A stretch of DNA of 64,000 nucleotides, taken from Chrysomallon squamiferum. Taxonomy: Eukaryota > Mollusca > Gastropoda > Neomphalida > Peltospiridae. Where the stretch lies: NCBI GenBank assembly GCA_012295275.1, contig CM022672.1, positions 24,077,930 through 24,141,929 of the forward strand, read 5' to 3'. Positions 51,404-63,587 of this stretch are shown piece after piece. A program made the translations under genes and the position numbers. The notes under the pieces are model-generated. The model worked only from the letters and a program-made list of their open reading frames with translations. It did no database searches and was not told the DNA's origin. Position 1 is the stretch's first letter, and each line of letters begins with the position of its first letter.

Positions 51404-52019
51404 CTGAAAATTACATAGACCTAAAGATAGATAAATACACAGGAAGCGCACCCAACACATAGTTTAATATTTTTGTTTCTTAAATATTTCAATGCATAGA
51501 TAAATATACAGGAAATGCACACAGACACATAGCTTAATAATTGTATCTGTTAAGTATAGAGCAAGTACATTTTTCAGATGATTAAAACCTTTAGTTTATT
51601 TCTATCAAATTTGTTTAAGTCTGTATTTCTATCTTTATGTTTGTAAAGCACTGTAAATAATTAAAAAAAAAAAAAAAAAAAAAAAGGATTTGGAATCTAG
51701 GAAAGTAAAAAAATATTTTTTGTATAGTTCTGCTTTGATTTCATCTGATTTAGAAGACTAAAACTATACAAAAGTAATTCACTGCACTATTTCATAAAAT
51801 ATGTTTTGCAAAGTGAAAATAAATGTAAATTTCTAGTATCAGCAGATTTCACTGAAATGTTTGTTACAACTGGAATAGTACTGAATACAGCAGTCTGAGA
51901 AGAAATATTAATATAGATATGTGTAAACATGGTTTGACATTTATGCGTGAAACATATACACACTCCGACAGACAGAGAGAGACAGTTTCAGGAATACAAT
52001 TAATACAAATGTCAACTAC

Positions 52020-52163
52020 CTAAACATGAAGCTTTGTATTGACTTATTATGTTTCAATAAAACCACTGCTGTGTAGAGAAGGTAACAGCCATCAGATCCA
52101 GCCACAGCCAGCCAGCATACACGTAATCCATGTGTGCTTTTTTTATGTCCATACAAGAAATTG
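52020..52163 (-). CDS. Minus-strand exon of unknown protein
   Basis: Minus strand: acceptor aaataattatag, donor gtagtt. 47 codons open in the phase that joins 51403: NFLYGHKKSTHGLRVCWLAV, AGSDGCYLLYTAVVLL and NKSIQSFMF. The WLAVAGSDG text is WD-repeat-like, or the hydrophobic stretch could be a membrane segment. I cannot decide. Confidence 0.4.
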
Positions 52164-52482
52164 CTATAATTATTTAGATCATTAACAACGAGTATTAAAA
52201 TAAAGGAAATAATAATAAGAACAATAACAATAATAATAATCAACCTATCAGACTGTACAGATGCAGAAATAAAATCAAAGAAGGTTTATGTAAATCAGTT
52301 TGATATATATATATATATACCATTGTTATTACTCCTATATATATTCTGCTACTAAAAATGATGACACAGTTGCATTTAATCACAATATTATATCCTATTA
52401 TTAGTCTCTTTTATTCATTAAATATTTAATTACCATACCTATAATGACACACAATTAAAAACTACAGAAACTTTTTACATAC

Positions 52483-52513
52483 CGGTTTACAGAAATCATT
52501 TGTGGATGTAATA
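52483..52513 (-). CDS. Possible 31-nt exon upstream of 52163 (minus)
   Basis: Minus strand: acceptor gtttaattgcacag, donor gtatgt. In the fitting phase it reads LHPQMISVN and completes an Arg at the next junction. Short, so weakly supported. Confidence 0.25.
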
Positions 52514-53959
52514 CTGTGCAATTAAACTATGAGCTTATGGAGAAACATATTTCCATGTTTCAGTCTGATTTTTTTTTTCTTTTTTTTTTCATTCAGCACA
52601 TGCAGTGGAATACATTATATAGCTGTATTTTTTCTTCAAATAAACTAGTTATTATTTTTAAATTCATATATAAATTATTTTCCCATTCAGTATGGCATAG
52701 GATTAACCAACGCATAAACTGACTGGGTAACGTAAGCATTGTTTCAGTAATAATAACATATCTTGCATGCTGTTAGATGTTAACACAGGTTGACAAATTG
52801 TAAATAGAATTTAAAGTAAATGAATAAAAAGTAACTATTTTAAATAAATATTATCTGGTAAGAGATCTCTCATTTTCCACACACTCTGTATTAAAGGTGA
52901 GCACGTTGGTGCATTGTGTACATTTACTTGCAGATAAATTAAAGCATGTTTTCAATATCTCAAAATACTTTATTTTAGAACATCTTTTTTTTTTAAATAA
53001 ATTTTTCTACTGAATGTATGTTTGTGTAGTTCTATATGCATTATAATCTGTAAGTGTGTGTTAGTGTGTGAGTGGAAACTACTTTTAATATTTTATTACA
53101 AACATTTGATCAATTACTCAGTTTTATGATGGAAGATTTATCAATTTCTTGTTAATAATTTCTGTTGCTTGTCAGTGTTCATCCAGATAATTATACTGTT
53201 ATAAAAGCAATAGATAATAAATAAAAATACTTATGAAAACTAGGATGGGTAAAAGTGAACAAACAAAGCAGTTAATACTAATCTACATTTTTTATTATTC
53301 AGAAAGGTAATTTAAAATTAAAACAATGGCATAATTAATAATTAAAAATATATATATCTATTATGATTATTATTATTGTGTAAGTTGTGGGAATATATAT
53401 AATCAGGAATTATGTAAAATAATTAAATTTACAGGTGTTAATAATTATGTGTATTGTCTGATTGTCCAAGTTAATATGTACAATCCCCGAAAAATTTCAG
53501 ATATTATAAATAATATATGAAAATTAGTTAATTATTTTTTACATATTTCTGAAATGGATACATCTATTATTATATCATTGTTATTACATTTTCCCATCCT
53601 ATCAATAACAATATAATAAATCTTCATTCCTTTTTAAATAGATCGGTTTTAAATAAAGACTAGGCAATTGATTTAAGCTATATGCAAATGTTTCAAAATA
53701 TTCGGGATTAAACATAATTCCTGAGTTAATCAGACATTACATACATTACCTAAAAGGTCCAAGCTATACTCTGTAAAATATGTATCAAACAAAATATTTA
53801 CTAATGATTCCTTATTCCTCACAACAACATAAAACAAATTAAATAATAATTCAATAATACCATTTTTTTTTTTATATATCAAACTAAACAATTAAAAGTA
53901 ATGTATGTTGAAAACCAAAATTCAGCATATTTATTTTTGTTGTTTATATTGTACAGTAA

Positions 53960-56900
53960 ATTATTTATGAGACATTTGTTACTGTTTATAGGTACACTAC
54001 AGTATATTTATGTCAGTTGATTGGTGAAAATATGGTGTCTGGAATGTATTATATATGTTATCTACATTAATTTCTTCATTTTGCTATTCATTGTCACTAA
54101 GGACCCCAATTATATACATGATCAAATGCACCAACCATTAAAAGGCATATGCATAAATTTCAGTCACATTGTCATGCTTAATATACAAACAAGCTTTTAA
54201 TCAGATTTTGTCATCGTAGTTTATCCTACACAGATTTTTTCATCTTGGCTTGTCCTATTGGTATTTTTTCATCTTAATTTATCTTACACAGATTTTGTCA
54301 TCTTGATTTATCCAAAATAGATTTTTTCATCTTGATTTATCCTATACGTATTTTCTCATGCTGATTTGTCCAAGGTAAACCTCTTGTTACATGCAGCAAC
54401 CTTAAGTCATAGTTTACAACATAACTATACATTTGTATTTTCATCAATATACAGGAAAATATGATTTCATATTCCTTCATTTTTGGTAAAATTATAAATA
54501 TGCTGTGGAAATTTTGCATAAGAATTCTGTCTAAATCTAAATCTGAGAAAATATAATAAAATGAAAAACAAACATACTTAAGTTTTTACTGAATGACAAC
54601 ATTATATATAAAATTTACCAATCATAATGTTTCTTGTTTTAATAATAAGCATTTAAAAATAATAATATAGATCCAAATTTGAAACCAAATACTTATATAT
54701 ATATATATATATTAAAACCACACAGTATTATTTTAGAACAAAAACCAAAAAGAAACGAAGATAATATGTTTAAAAAAAAAAAAGACTGAGAAATGTCAAC
54801 AGTTAGATGATGTTTTATACTGCTTATTCAGTAAAGCTTAATACACATTAGAAAAGAAATTTTTATCTAAAACATGCACAAATTGTATCCAAAATATGCA
54901 TAATTTGAATTTTATGTAGTAGTAATTATGTAAAATCTAATTAACCATATCACTTCTATGTTGATTTATGACTACTTTAATTAAATGACACTAAGAAAAC
55001 AGGCTATAATTGGAGGCAGCTTAAAATAACAGTGAAGGATCGACAGCTATATTAATTATTTACACATATCAGTCACAATTTAAATCTTACACACCAATGA
55101 ATTTTGTCAAAATCTAATATTTTATAAAATAAGGGTTTTAAAAATTAAACCATTTTTATTAAAATATAATTACAGATTTATTTTGAATGAATCTGATGAT
55201 TCAACCTATTGACAAACACACCTATATCCTCCAGTGCCTAGTAAACTTGAAATGATTAAGCTTTATTGAACAATTAACTCAAAATATAATTATTCATTTT
55301 TATATAATTCTTAACAAGAAATAAAATATAAACTTTTTTTGTGAAACCAAATATTTTACATTACTAAAGGAATAAAATTTCAACAAAGCTTTGGAAAATT
55401 TTTGGTCTCTTTAACTCACTGTATATTTAATTTAGTACTTATTACTATTATTTCTGACTTCATCTAACTGCAATAATTATAATAAAATATAAAAGTTTAC
55501 AATACAAAATCTACTAACTAGTATATATAAATATTAATATTAAAATCACACAGTTAAGTATTATTTTATAGCAAAAATATACTACACTAATTTTCTCATC
55601 TTCATTTTCCCAAGTTTACAATGTCAATCTATACATTTGTATTTTCATCAATATAGAGGAAAATATGATTTCATTTGGCTTTATTTTTTGTCAAATTATA
55701 ATTATGCTGGGGAAATTTTACCCAGTATATCCTGGAATTCTATCTAAATATAATGAAATGAGAAACAAACATACCTAACGTTTTACTGAATGATAACATT
55801 ATATATAAAATTTACCAATCATAATGTTTCTTGTTTCATAACATTTAAAAACTACAATAAAAAAATAATAAAAATAACAAAACAACTAAAGGTCTAAATT
55901 TTAAATAAATAATATCTAATTTTTTTTTGGTGAAACCAAATAATTTATATTCCTAAAAGAATAAAAAATTCAAGAAATCTTGTTAATTTCATTATAATGA
56001 TTTAAAAACAAAAACAAAAACAAAAACATTTTTTCACTTGTCAGTTGTTGGTCACTTTAACTCACTATATATCTCATCTAGTACTATCATTTATTATTTG
56101 TCACTTCACCTAACTGCTTACATCTGCAATAATTATTATAAAATATAAAACTTCATAATACAAAGTCTATTAATATATTAATATTAAAATCACACAGCTA
56201 AGTATTATTTTATAACAAAAAAAGAAGAAACTAACATAATACGTATTAAAAGAAAAACACCCATAAATGTTACGAATTAAATGAAAAGTTATATATTCTA
56301 TTATCTTTATACACATTAGAAAAGAAACTTATATCCAAAATATGCATAATTTGCATTTTATGTAGTAGGAATTATGTAAAATTTAATTAACCATATCACT
56401 AAATTAAATTATTTAAGATACATTTACTACTGTCTGTAAGTACACAACAGTATGTTTATGTAAGTTAATTAATGAAAATATAGTGTGTCTGGAATGTATT
56501 AAGTACATTAGCTACATTAATTTCTTCACTTCATTATTCAGTGTCACTGAAGAACCCCATGTAGATAAATATTCAAATGCAACAACCATTATACACAAAT
56601 ACAAAACTGATAGGCATATGCATAGATAAAAGAATTTTAAAAAACCCCAAATTGATCAAAACTATTTCAAGGCAGGAAGCAAAAGTTTCAGCCATATTGT
56701 CAAGCTTAATGTGCAAACAATCTTTCAATCAGATTTTGTCATCTTCAATTATCCTGCACAGATCTGGTCATCTTGATTTATCGGAAACAGAATTTGTCAA
56801 GTTCAATTACTATATAGATTTTCTCATTTTATAATACAAAGTCTACTAACTAGTATATATAAATATTAATATTAAAATCACACAGTTAAGTATTATTTTA

Positions 56901-57860
56901 TGGCAAAAATATACTACACTAATTTTCTGATCTTCATTTTCCCCAAGACAAATCTCTTGAATAATAGTTTACAATGTCACTATACATTTGTATTTTCATC
57001 AATATACAGGAAAATATTATTTCATTTGGCTTCATTTTTGGTCAAATTATAATTATGCTGGGGAAATGTTACCCAGTATATCCTGGAATTCTATCTAAAT
57101 ATAATGAAATGATAAACAAATATACCTAACTTTTTACTGAATGATAATATTATATATAAAATTTACCAATAATAATGTTTCTTGTTTCATAACATTTAAA
57201 AACTACAATAAAAAAAAAATAACAAAAGTAACAAAACAACTAAAGGTCTAAATTTTAAATAACAAAAATCAAATTCTTTTTGGTGAAACCAAATAATTTA
57301 TATTACTAAAAGAATAAAAAATTCAAGAAATCTTGTTAATTTCATTATAATGATTTAAAAAACAAAAACAAAAACAAAAAACAAAACATTTTTTCACTTG
57401 TCAGTTGTTGGTCACTTTAACTCACTATATATCTCATCTAGTACTATCATTTATTATTTGTCACTTCACCTAACTGCTTACATCTGCAATAATTATTATA
57501 AAATATTAAACTTCATAATACAAAGTCTATTAATATATTAATATTAAAATAACACAGTTAAGTATAATTTTATAACAAAAAAAGAAGAAACTAACATAAT
57601 ACGTATTAAAAGAAAAACACCCATAAATGTTACGAATTAAATGAAAAGTTATATATTCTATTATCTTTATACACATTAGAAAAGAAACTTATATCCATAA
57701 TATGCATAATATGCATTTTATGTAGTAGGAATTATGTAAAATCTAATTAACCATATCACTTCTATGTTGAATTATCATTACTTTAATTAAATGACATTAA
57801 GAAAACAGGCTATCCCTGCAGGCAGCTAAAAATAACAGCAGAGGATAGACAACTCTGTCG
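53960..57860. repeat. Thrice-repeated AT-rich module
   Basis: A 1.3-1.4 kb module occurs as copy 1 (about 53960-55520), truncated copy 2 (about 55520-56400) and copy 3 (about 56405-57860). Landmarks: TGTCTGGAATGTATTA at 54040 and 56488; CATTTGTATTTTCATCAAT near 54430, 55635 and 56990; GTAATTATGTAAAATCTAATTAACC-type text at 54925, 56370 and 57730. Copies 2 and 3 are closest, for example the AAAACACCCATAAATGTTACG block at 56252 and 57614. Probably a local segmental duplication inside a minus-strand transcription unit. Confidence 0.8.
54204..54375. repeat. About 34-bp minisatellite
   Basis: Five or so diverged units of AGATTTTGTCATCTTGATTT plus ATCCTACAC. A shorter run recurs at 56730-56825 in module copy 3. 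Confidence 0.75.
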
Positions 57861-58091
57861 TCAACAACCTATGATGTGGTACTATATTAGTTTATATATC
57901 ATAAATGTTTATAAGTATAAAAGTCGTATTCCAAACAAAATGATGTAGTTACAAAAATACAGAAAAGAAGTTAGAATATGTAAATATTAGAAAAATAGCA
58001 TGATGTTCTGCTTAAAAATTCACATTTTTCATTATTCACTGAACTGATTAGCTGGTGATACCCTTAGCTACCAGTTCTTCTTTTACATGTT

Positions 58092-58362
58092 TTAAATAAC
58101 CTGATAAGGATTACGGTCCAGAGATTCAGAACGACGATGAAAAGATCCAGAACGACGATGGAAAGATCCAGAACGACGATGGAAAGATACAGGTGATGAA
58201 CTGCTGGGACCATTTGAACTCTTGTTTGCTGACATAAGATCTGTTTGGATCACTGGCTTGTTTCCACCAATCTGCTCACCATTGTTAACTCTACCTGTAT
58301 CTACTCGAGTCATAGAGGATGAGCGCCTGGCAGAAGGTTTTTTTTCATACTCTCTAGACTTT
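58092..58362 (-). CDS. Macro gene exon: Arg/Ser tail
   Basis: Minus strand: acceptor tattctgacag, phase 2. 90 residues ending SLDRNPYQVI and TAA 58092-58094. Three 21-nt units encode SFHRRSG/E. A donor-like CAG|gttatt at 58101 would remove the last two codons and the stop, so it may continue to further exons. Confidence 0.75.
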
Positions 58363-61300
58363 CTGTCAGAATAAAAATTATTTATAAATAAATATATAAA
58401 TCTAGAAACACAGCATATCAACAAATAAAGCAGAAGAAATTATAACATTGTAAAGTAGATTTCTTAACAATAATATGCTTATGAATTAAAACAATCATCT
58501 GAATTTAATTACAAACTTATTTTTATTTAAGTCTAAGCTATTTCAAACCTTATTTTATAGGTAAGATTAATGTAATTTTATTAAAATATACATTAAAGAG
58601 TATAGCTTGTGGGGTTTGTGCCACTGACACCTAATTTGGGTGATAATTTTCTGTAAAGACGAATGAGCCAAAAATTAAAACAACAATATTAATAACAGAT
58701 TTTTAGTGGCAGTTATTATTATTATTATTTATTTTTTTAATTTTAATTTAATTTTTTATTATTATTATTTTTTTTACTCTAGGCAAGATATATTATAAAA
58801 ATATCTGTGCTGTTTTGATATTTAATGGCTGAAAGAAATCTGAACAGTTGTATGAGAACTAATAGTGGACTATTCCCTGTAAAACACAGATACATTTAAA
58901 TGTTCTTGGTCACTGAAGAGAGCCTTCAGAAAGATGAATAGCAACATTTTCTAACATGTATCAGAATTATCCAGTGATCTTGAATCATGCATATCAATTC
59001 ATGATCTGAATCATGATACTAAACCATGGTTCCCTGCTGTGTGAATGAAAAAATTTTTTAAATTGTCAATAATAAGTCCTATTTAAACACTTCAATTCTA
59101 GTAATTGCAAAAGCAGTTCATACTTTTTTTACTTATATAAATATAATATTTCCTGATCTATGCAAGAAAAAATAATTTTTTGTTTTAAATTGTCAACAAT
59201 AATTTGAGTAAGTCCTATTTATTTACCTCCTTGATACTGAAGTTTGCAATTTCTGTGAATTATATTTCTTCTTCAATGCTTCTTGAAGAAGTTTTTCAAA
59301 TGTTTTATCCAAGCATTGCTTAATCATGACAATTGCCAAACAAACAATTTCTGGATCATCGTTCACAAACAGTATTTTCCTCAAAAAGCTTGAATTTTCG
59401 TTTTCTGATATAAACAACACAACAGCATCCAGAAAAGCTTCCACACAATATTCTATAGGAATGTCAGATATCCCTAAAAAATATAAATCCCAGCACAGCA
59501 GTTAATATTTTAGAATAAAGATTATTTAATGACATTATCAATTTTTAAAAGGATTTTTGTTGCATTTTAACATAAAACTGATTTTTCTTTGGACATTTAC
59601 CAAACAAATAATTTATCTAAAAATAAAATTTAAATGTGAAGTGAAAAAAAAAAAAAAAAAAAACCCAGCTAAATAAATAAATTAATAACAGTATTACAAT
59701 TATATAAAAAAATAATATAACCATTATTTTTTCCATTATTACGTTTCAAATAACCAATATTCTAACTGACAAAATAAAGTTAATAATTATACACATACCT
59801 GTGCTGATAAAAGGAAATGCCATTGATTTGACCATCACTATTTCATTTCCATACTTGAGACAATTATAAAATGTTTTAGTCAGGGTCTGAATGCACTGTT
59901 CCCAACTTTCCTTTATGTATATGGGTCCAACTGTATGTAGGACACATTTTAAATGCTGTAACTTCCCATATGCTTTGGTGTGCATTACTTCAGTCACAGG
60001 AAGTTCTCCATATTTCTTTATGTATTCTGCACATTCTTTCTTTATTTCAGGCCCTGCAGCTTTCTCAACAGATTTTGCAACTCCAGACCGGTTCAGCAAT
60101 TCACTGTTAACAGTATTAACAATGCAGTCAACCTTGACTTTGACGATGTCATTACAAGAAACTTCAATTTCCAAACCATTATCAAATTTGTAATGAAATT
60201 TTGTTAAATCTGTTGAATGTTGTGGTAGCTTTGAGTTTTGTAATGATGTCATATTTTCATTAACCTCAGAGTGTCTTAGAGATTTTCTAGTGTAACTGTC
60301 ATCAACATATTGGCTCTGTAGTCTTCTATCAATATAATTTTTTTCAACAGTCTGTGCTCTGCCACTGTTAGTGAGAAAACTGTTTTTCTGGTAGGTCAGT
60401 GAATCTGAGTTATCATTACATTTTAAGAATGCAAAGTGTTCAAATGTTTGATCAGCATCTTTAGAACGAGATTTCCTTGTAGAAATTTTTCTGTTGCTTG
60501 TAGCCTGTGACAGATATGAACTTTCTCTGTATGACAAACTGGACATGGCATCATGGAAGAACCTCTGGTTTCCAGATTGTGTATCATGCCTGCTATTATA
60601 TCTTTCACAATCATCTAAAGAATCCTTATCCGAATATCCCGATTTTCCTAAAATTCTTTTAGCATCTAAACCTGCTACTTCATCATCATTTACATCTCTT
60701 AATCTTTCAGTGCATTCTCAGCACCTAGAGCACTCCTGTAATAGTGTGAATCCTGGGGAGAGTTTCTACTTATTTTCTTTGAAGAAGAGTAATTACTGCC
60801 ACTGCCTCTATCCAAATCTTTCAGTGCATTCTCAGTATCCCTTCTTGAACTCTGTCTGGTCTCTGCAATTTGAGAAGAAGAGTAATTACTGCCACTGCCT
60901 CTATCCAAATCTTTCAGTGCATTCTCAGTATCCCTTCTTGAACTCTGTCTGGTCTCTGCAATTTGAGAAGAAGAGTAATTACTGCCACTGCCTCTATCCA
61001 AATCTTTCAGTGCACTCTCAGTATCCCTTCTTGAACTCTGTCTGGCCTCTGTAGTTTGATGAACCGAAGGATTTGGGGACTTTGATGTCAGACCAGTTGA
61101 CTCATTTACTAACCTTGATTCTTGATCCTGTCTTCTAGTTAAATAACTGATTTCTCCTGAACCCACACCATTAACCAATTCGACTCCAGAAGGAATGTTC
61201 ATTTGTTTTACAAGATTTTCTTGTATATGATACTGACGATCAAGGATCCCATGCAGATAGTTCCAAGCCCATTCCAACTCAAACCAGTTTCCTTTGAATC

Positions 61301-62365
61301 CCACTCCATTAGATTTTGTTGTAAATATTTTTATACCATTTTTTAGAAGAACATCTTTATATTCATCTGTGGCCAAAACAAGAGAGGCAACTTCTTCTTC
61401 TAATAAAATTGATATTGTGCTATATATCTGAAAGTAAATAAAAGAAAGATATCTTTGATTAAAACTGATTGTAAACTAATTATTTTAAGATATTTTATCT
61501 GAAATAAAAGTTGTTTAATTAATCGTCTATGTTTTTTTTCAAGATAAATCAGTCTGATTGCATGTTTTAAAAAAAAATAATTACTGATGAAATAATCATT
61601 TATAAACAATTAATTTTAATTATAACAGAAATGAGCTAAAAAAATAAATAAAAATAAAATAACAAATAATTCATAACACTATTAACAGGCTATCTTCAGT
61701 CATCTTTAAAATCAAAAGAAATACAGTTTTATAAATTCCCAATCTCTGTAGGAATAGAAAATGAATATAGATATTTATGAAAACAATTTATCCATGTTTT
61801 ACTTACTTTTTTTATACAAACAATTAGCAAAATATCAGTATTCAGAAAGTCTAAATTCATGAAACAAAGAAATATGGTTTTAAACATTACCTGATGAGGC
61901 AAAGGTTTCACCTGAAACCTGGTAGTCCCACTAGATATCTCTGATTTACTCAAGACCTTTGCTACTTCTGTAAAATGTAGGAGAAGTTTTTTCAAAATAC
62001 ATTAATTTGTTGTGTAAGGGAAGACAACTGTTGTTGTAATTGGTATTAATTTTATTATTATTTATTTATATTTTAAAAAATATTTTTCAATACAATGATT
62101 TTGTGAAAAAGATATTAATGTTTATTGTTATATGAAGGATAACATAATGAATGTTATATGAATTTACAAACTGTAAAAACAAAACTCCTATTTATTTGCT
62201 TTTATACAAACCATATGAATTTTTAAAATTATGACAGCATCATTATTTAACAATGGATAGTAGATCTTGTCAATTTTGTTGTCAGTGGCAGAATCAAACT
62301 GTGATTTCAGTAACTGCACACTCATCCTTGGTGGGATATTGAATACACGAACGCCTAACATTGTT
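58092..62365 (-). CDS. RRM/macro-domain protein, PARP14-like (frame broken once)
   Basis: Minus-strand exons from 5' to 3': 62212-62365, 61891-61967, 59799-61427, 59227-59473, 58092-58362. Order: RRM-like start (GVRVFNIPPRMSVQLLKSQF), its second half (EVAKVLSKSEISSGTTRFQV, KPLPHQ), the following PARP14-type segment (STISILLEEEVASLVLATDE), a Ser-rich region with 31-residue repeats, a macro domain (NDIVKVKVDCIVNTVNSEL, AAGPEIKKECAEYI, VLHTVGPIYI), and an Arg/Ser-rich tail with three SFHRRSG repeats. Macro domains bind or remove ADP-ribose; PARP9/10/14 relatives act in immune and stress signalling. Odd: one missing base at about 60700 breaks the frame, and the first junction does not fit in phase. 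No PARP catalytic domain seen; the 3' end may be a donor at 58101 leading further. Confidence 0.75.
59227..59473 (-). CDS. Macro gene exon: end of macro domain
   Basis: Minus strand: acceptor atttttag, donor gtaaat. Encodes GISDIPIEYCVEAFLDAVVL and ILFVNDDPEIVCLAIVMIKQ, the closing helices and last strand of a macro fold, then a Lys/Gln-rich coil. Confidence 0.85.
59799..61427 (-). CDS. Macro gene large exon: repeats and macro domain, frame interrupted
   Basis: Minus strand: acceptor tttactttcag, donor gtatgt. 1629 nt. The entering frame stops at 60699; the exit frame opens just there. One extra base would give length 1630, the phase required by the next exon. Encodes a 243-codon first part with the 31-residue repeats and, in the second frame, a polar region and the macro domain. 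Confidence 0.8.
60788..61060 (-). repeat. 93-nt coding tandem repeat (three units)
   Basis: Units begin at 60788, 60881 and 60974 (AGTAATTACTGCCACTGCC), almost identical, each coding 31 residues with ETRQSSRRDTENALKDLDRG. A partial unit end lies at 60701-60720. Confidence 0.95.
61891..61967 (-). CDS. Macro gene exon: second half of RRM-like domain
   Basis: Minus strand: acceptor ctacattttacag, donor gtaatg. Only one frame is open, requiring entry in phase 1, and it gives EVAKVLSKSEISSGTTRFQV and KPLPHQ, matching the end of PARP14-family RRMs. Exits in phase 0 into 61427. Confidence 0.75.
62212..62365 (-). CDS. Macro gene exon: first half of RRM-like domain
   Basis: Minus strand: acceptor attattattacag, ATG at 62359-62361, text GVRVFNIPPRMSVQLLKSQF, DKIYYPLLNNDAVIIL. 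The apparent donor gtttgt after ATG 62212 leaves phase 0, which does not fit the next exon. The acceptor implies a further 5' exon, not identified. Confidence 0.6.
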
Positions 62366-62379
62366 CTGTAATAATAATA

Positions 62380-62424
<45 letters not shown>

Positions 62425-63246
62425 TAAAATATTTAAGGTGTTATTTCAAACATGTTATTCCTGTAGGCCAGTTGGTAAATTGCTTATACTAATAATAATA
62501 CGATCAGAAGATTGTTTTGTGGAGTTGTATGCAGATTCCATACAAATCAAGCATCATTATCTATTCAGCTATTTTAAGCAGATTTCAGATTGGTATTGAA
62601 TAAATTATTATAAACCTCATTTGACTCTGCATATAGATATAATGGATGTCTGAACGAGTGTAAATAGACAAGATTCTATGACTTTGTTTATTCTGATGCG
62701 AATACAACGGTACAGGAATTTGTTATAAATTATTGTTTAAAATAATAATCGGTGTTATGCATTATTTTAAATAAGGACAATGAAAGTAAAAATGGCTGAA
62801 GGGAAATAACTGCATTAAAAAAAAAAAACCGCGTATATCAAAAAAAAAAAAGGATGAAAAGAAAAAAAGGAGAGAGAAGGAAAGACATTATAATATGTCA
62901 TAATAAGCATTATACTGTAAGCAATATGCATAATATTTATTTCACTCAATTAAAAAATTGTGTCGTGTGTAACATATTTAAATAAAGTGATATCATATTT
63001 TCCTGCAATGTCGAATTACTTCAATAACTAGTAATAGTAGCTAAGCTACATAACACTTAACAGTGATTAAAAAGATATATTAAGCTGCTAATCTACAAAT
63101 ATATCTTAATACTCACCAGTATATTAACACAGTGATAATGTATTTATGTTTTATTTGCGATTTGTGAGTTACGTGACTCAGCTTGCTTTGGTTCGTAGAA
63201 TCGAAACTAAAACAAACCGTAATAACCAAAATTTACTACTTCCTTG

Positions 63247-63324
<78 letters not shown>

Positions 63325-63509
63325 GAGAGTTATCTTATCCTTACGGTTAGGCCTAGAATTCGGAAATATCATGTAAAAGTAATGTTCTGGCATAATTTTT
63401 GATTTAACATTCCTTATAGAGACTATGCTTCAGAATATATATATTTCTCTATGTATTTAAAAGGTTCAGTTTTCTAAATACTTCGCATACTGATTTTCAA
63501 ATAATTATT

Positions 63510-63587
<78 letters not shown>

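Noticed and set aside
60494-61054. Plus-strand 186-codon frame with repeated NLSVHSQYPFLNSVW
   Set aside because: Antisense reading of the 93-nt coding repeats of the macro gene.
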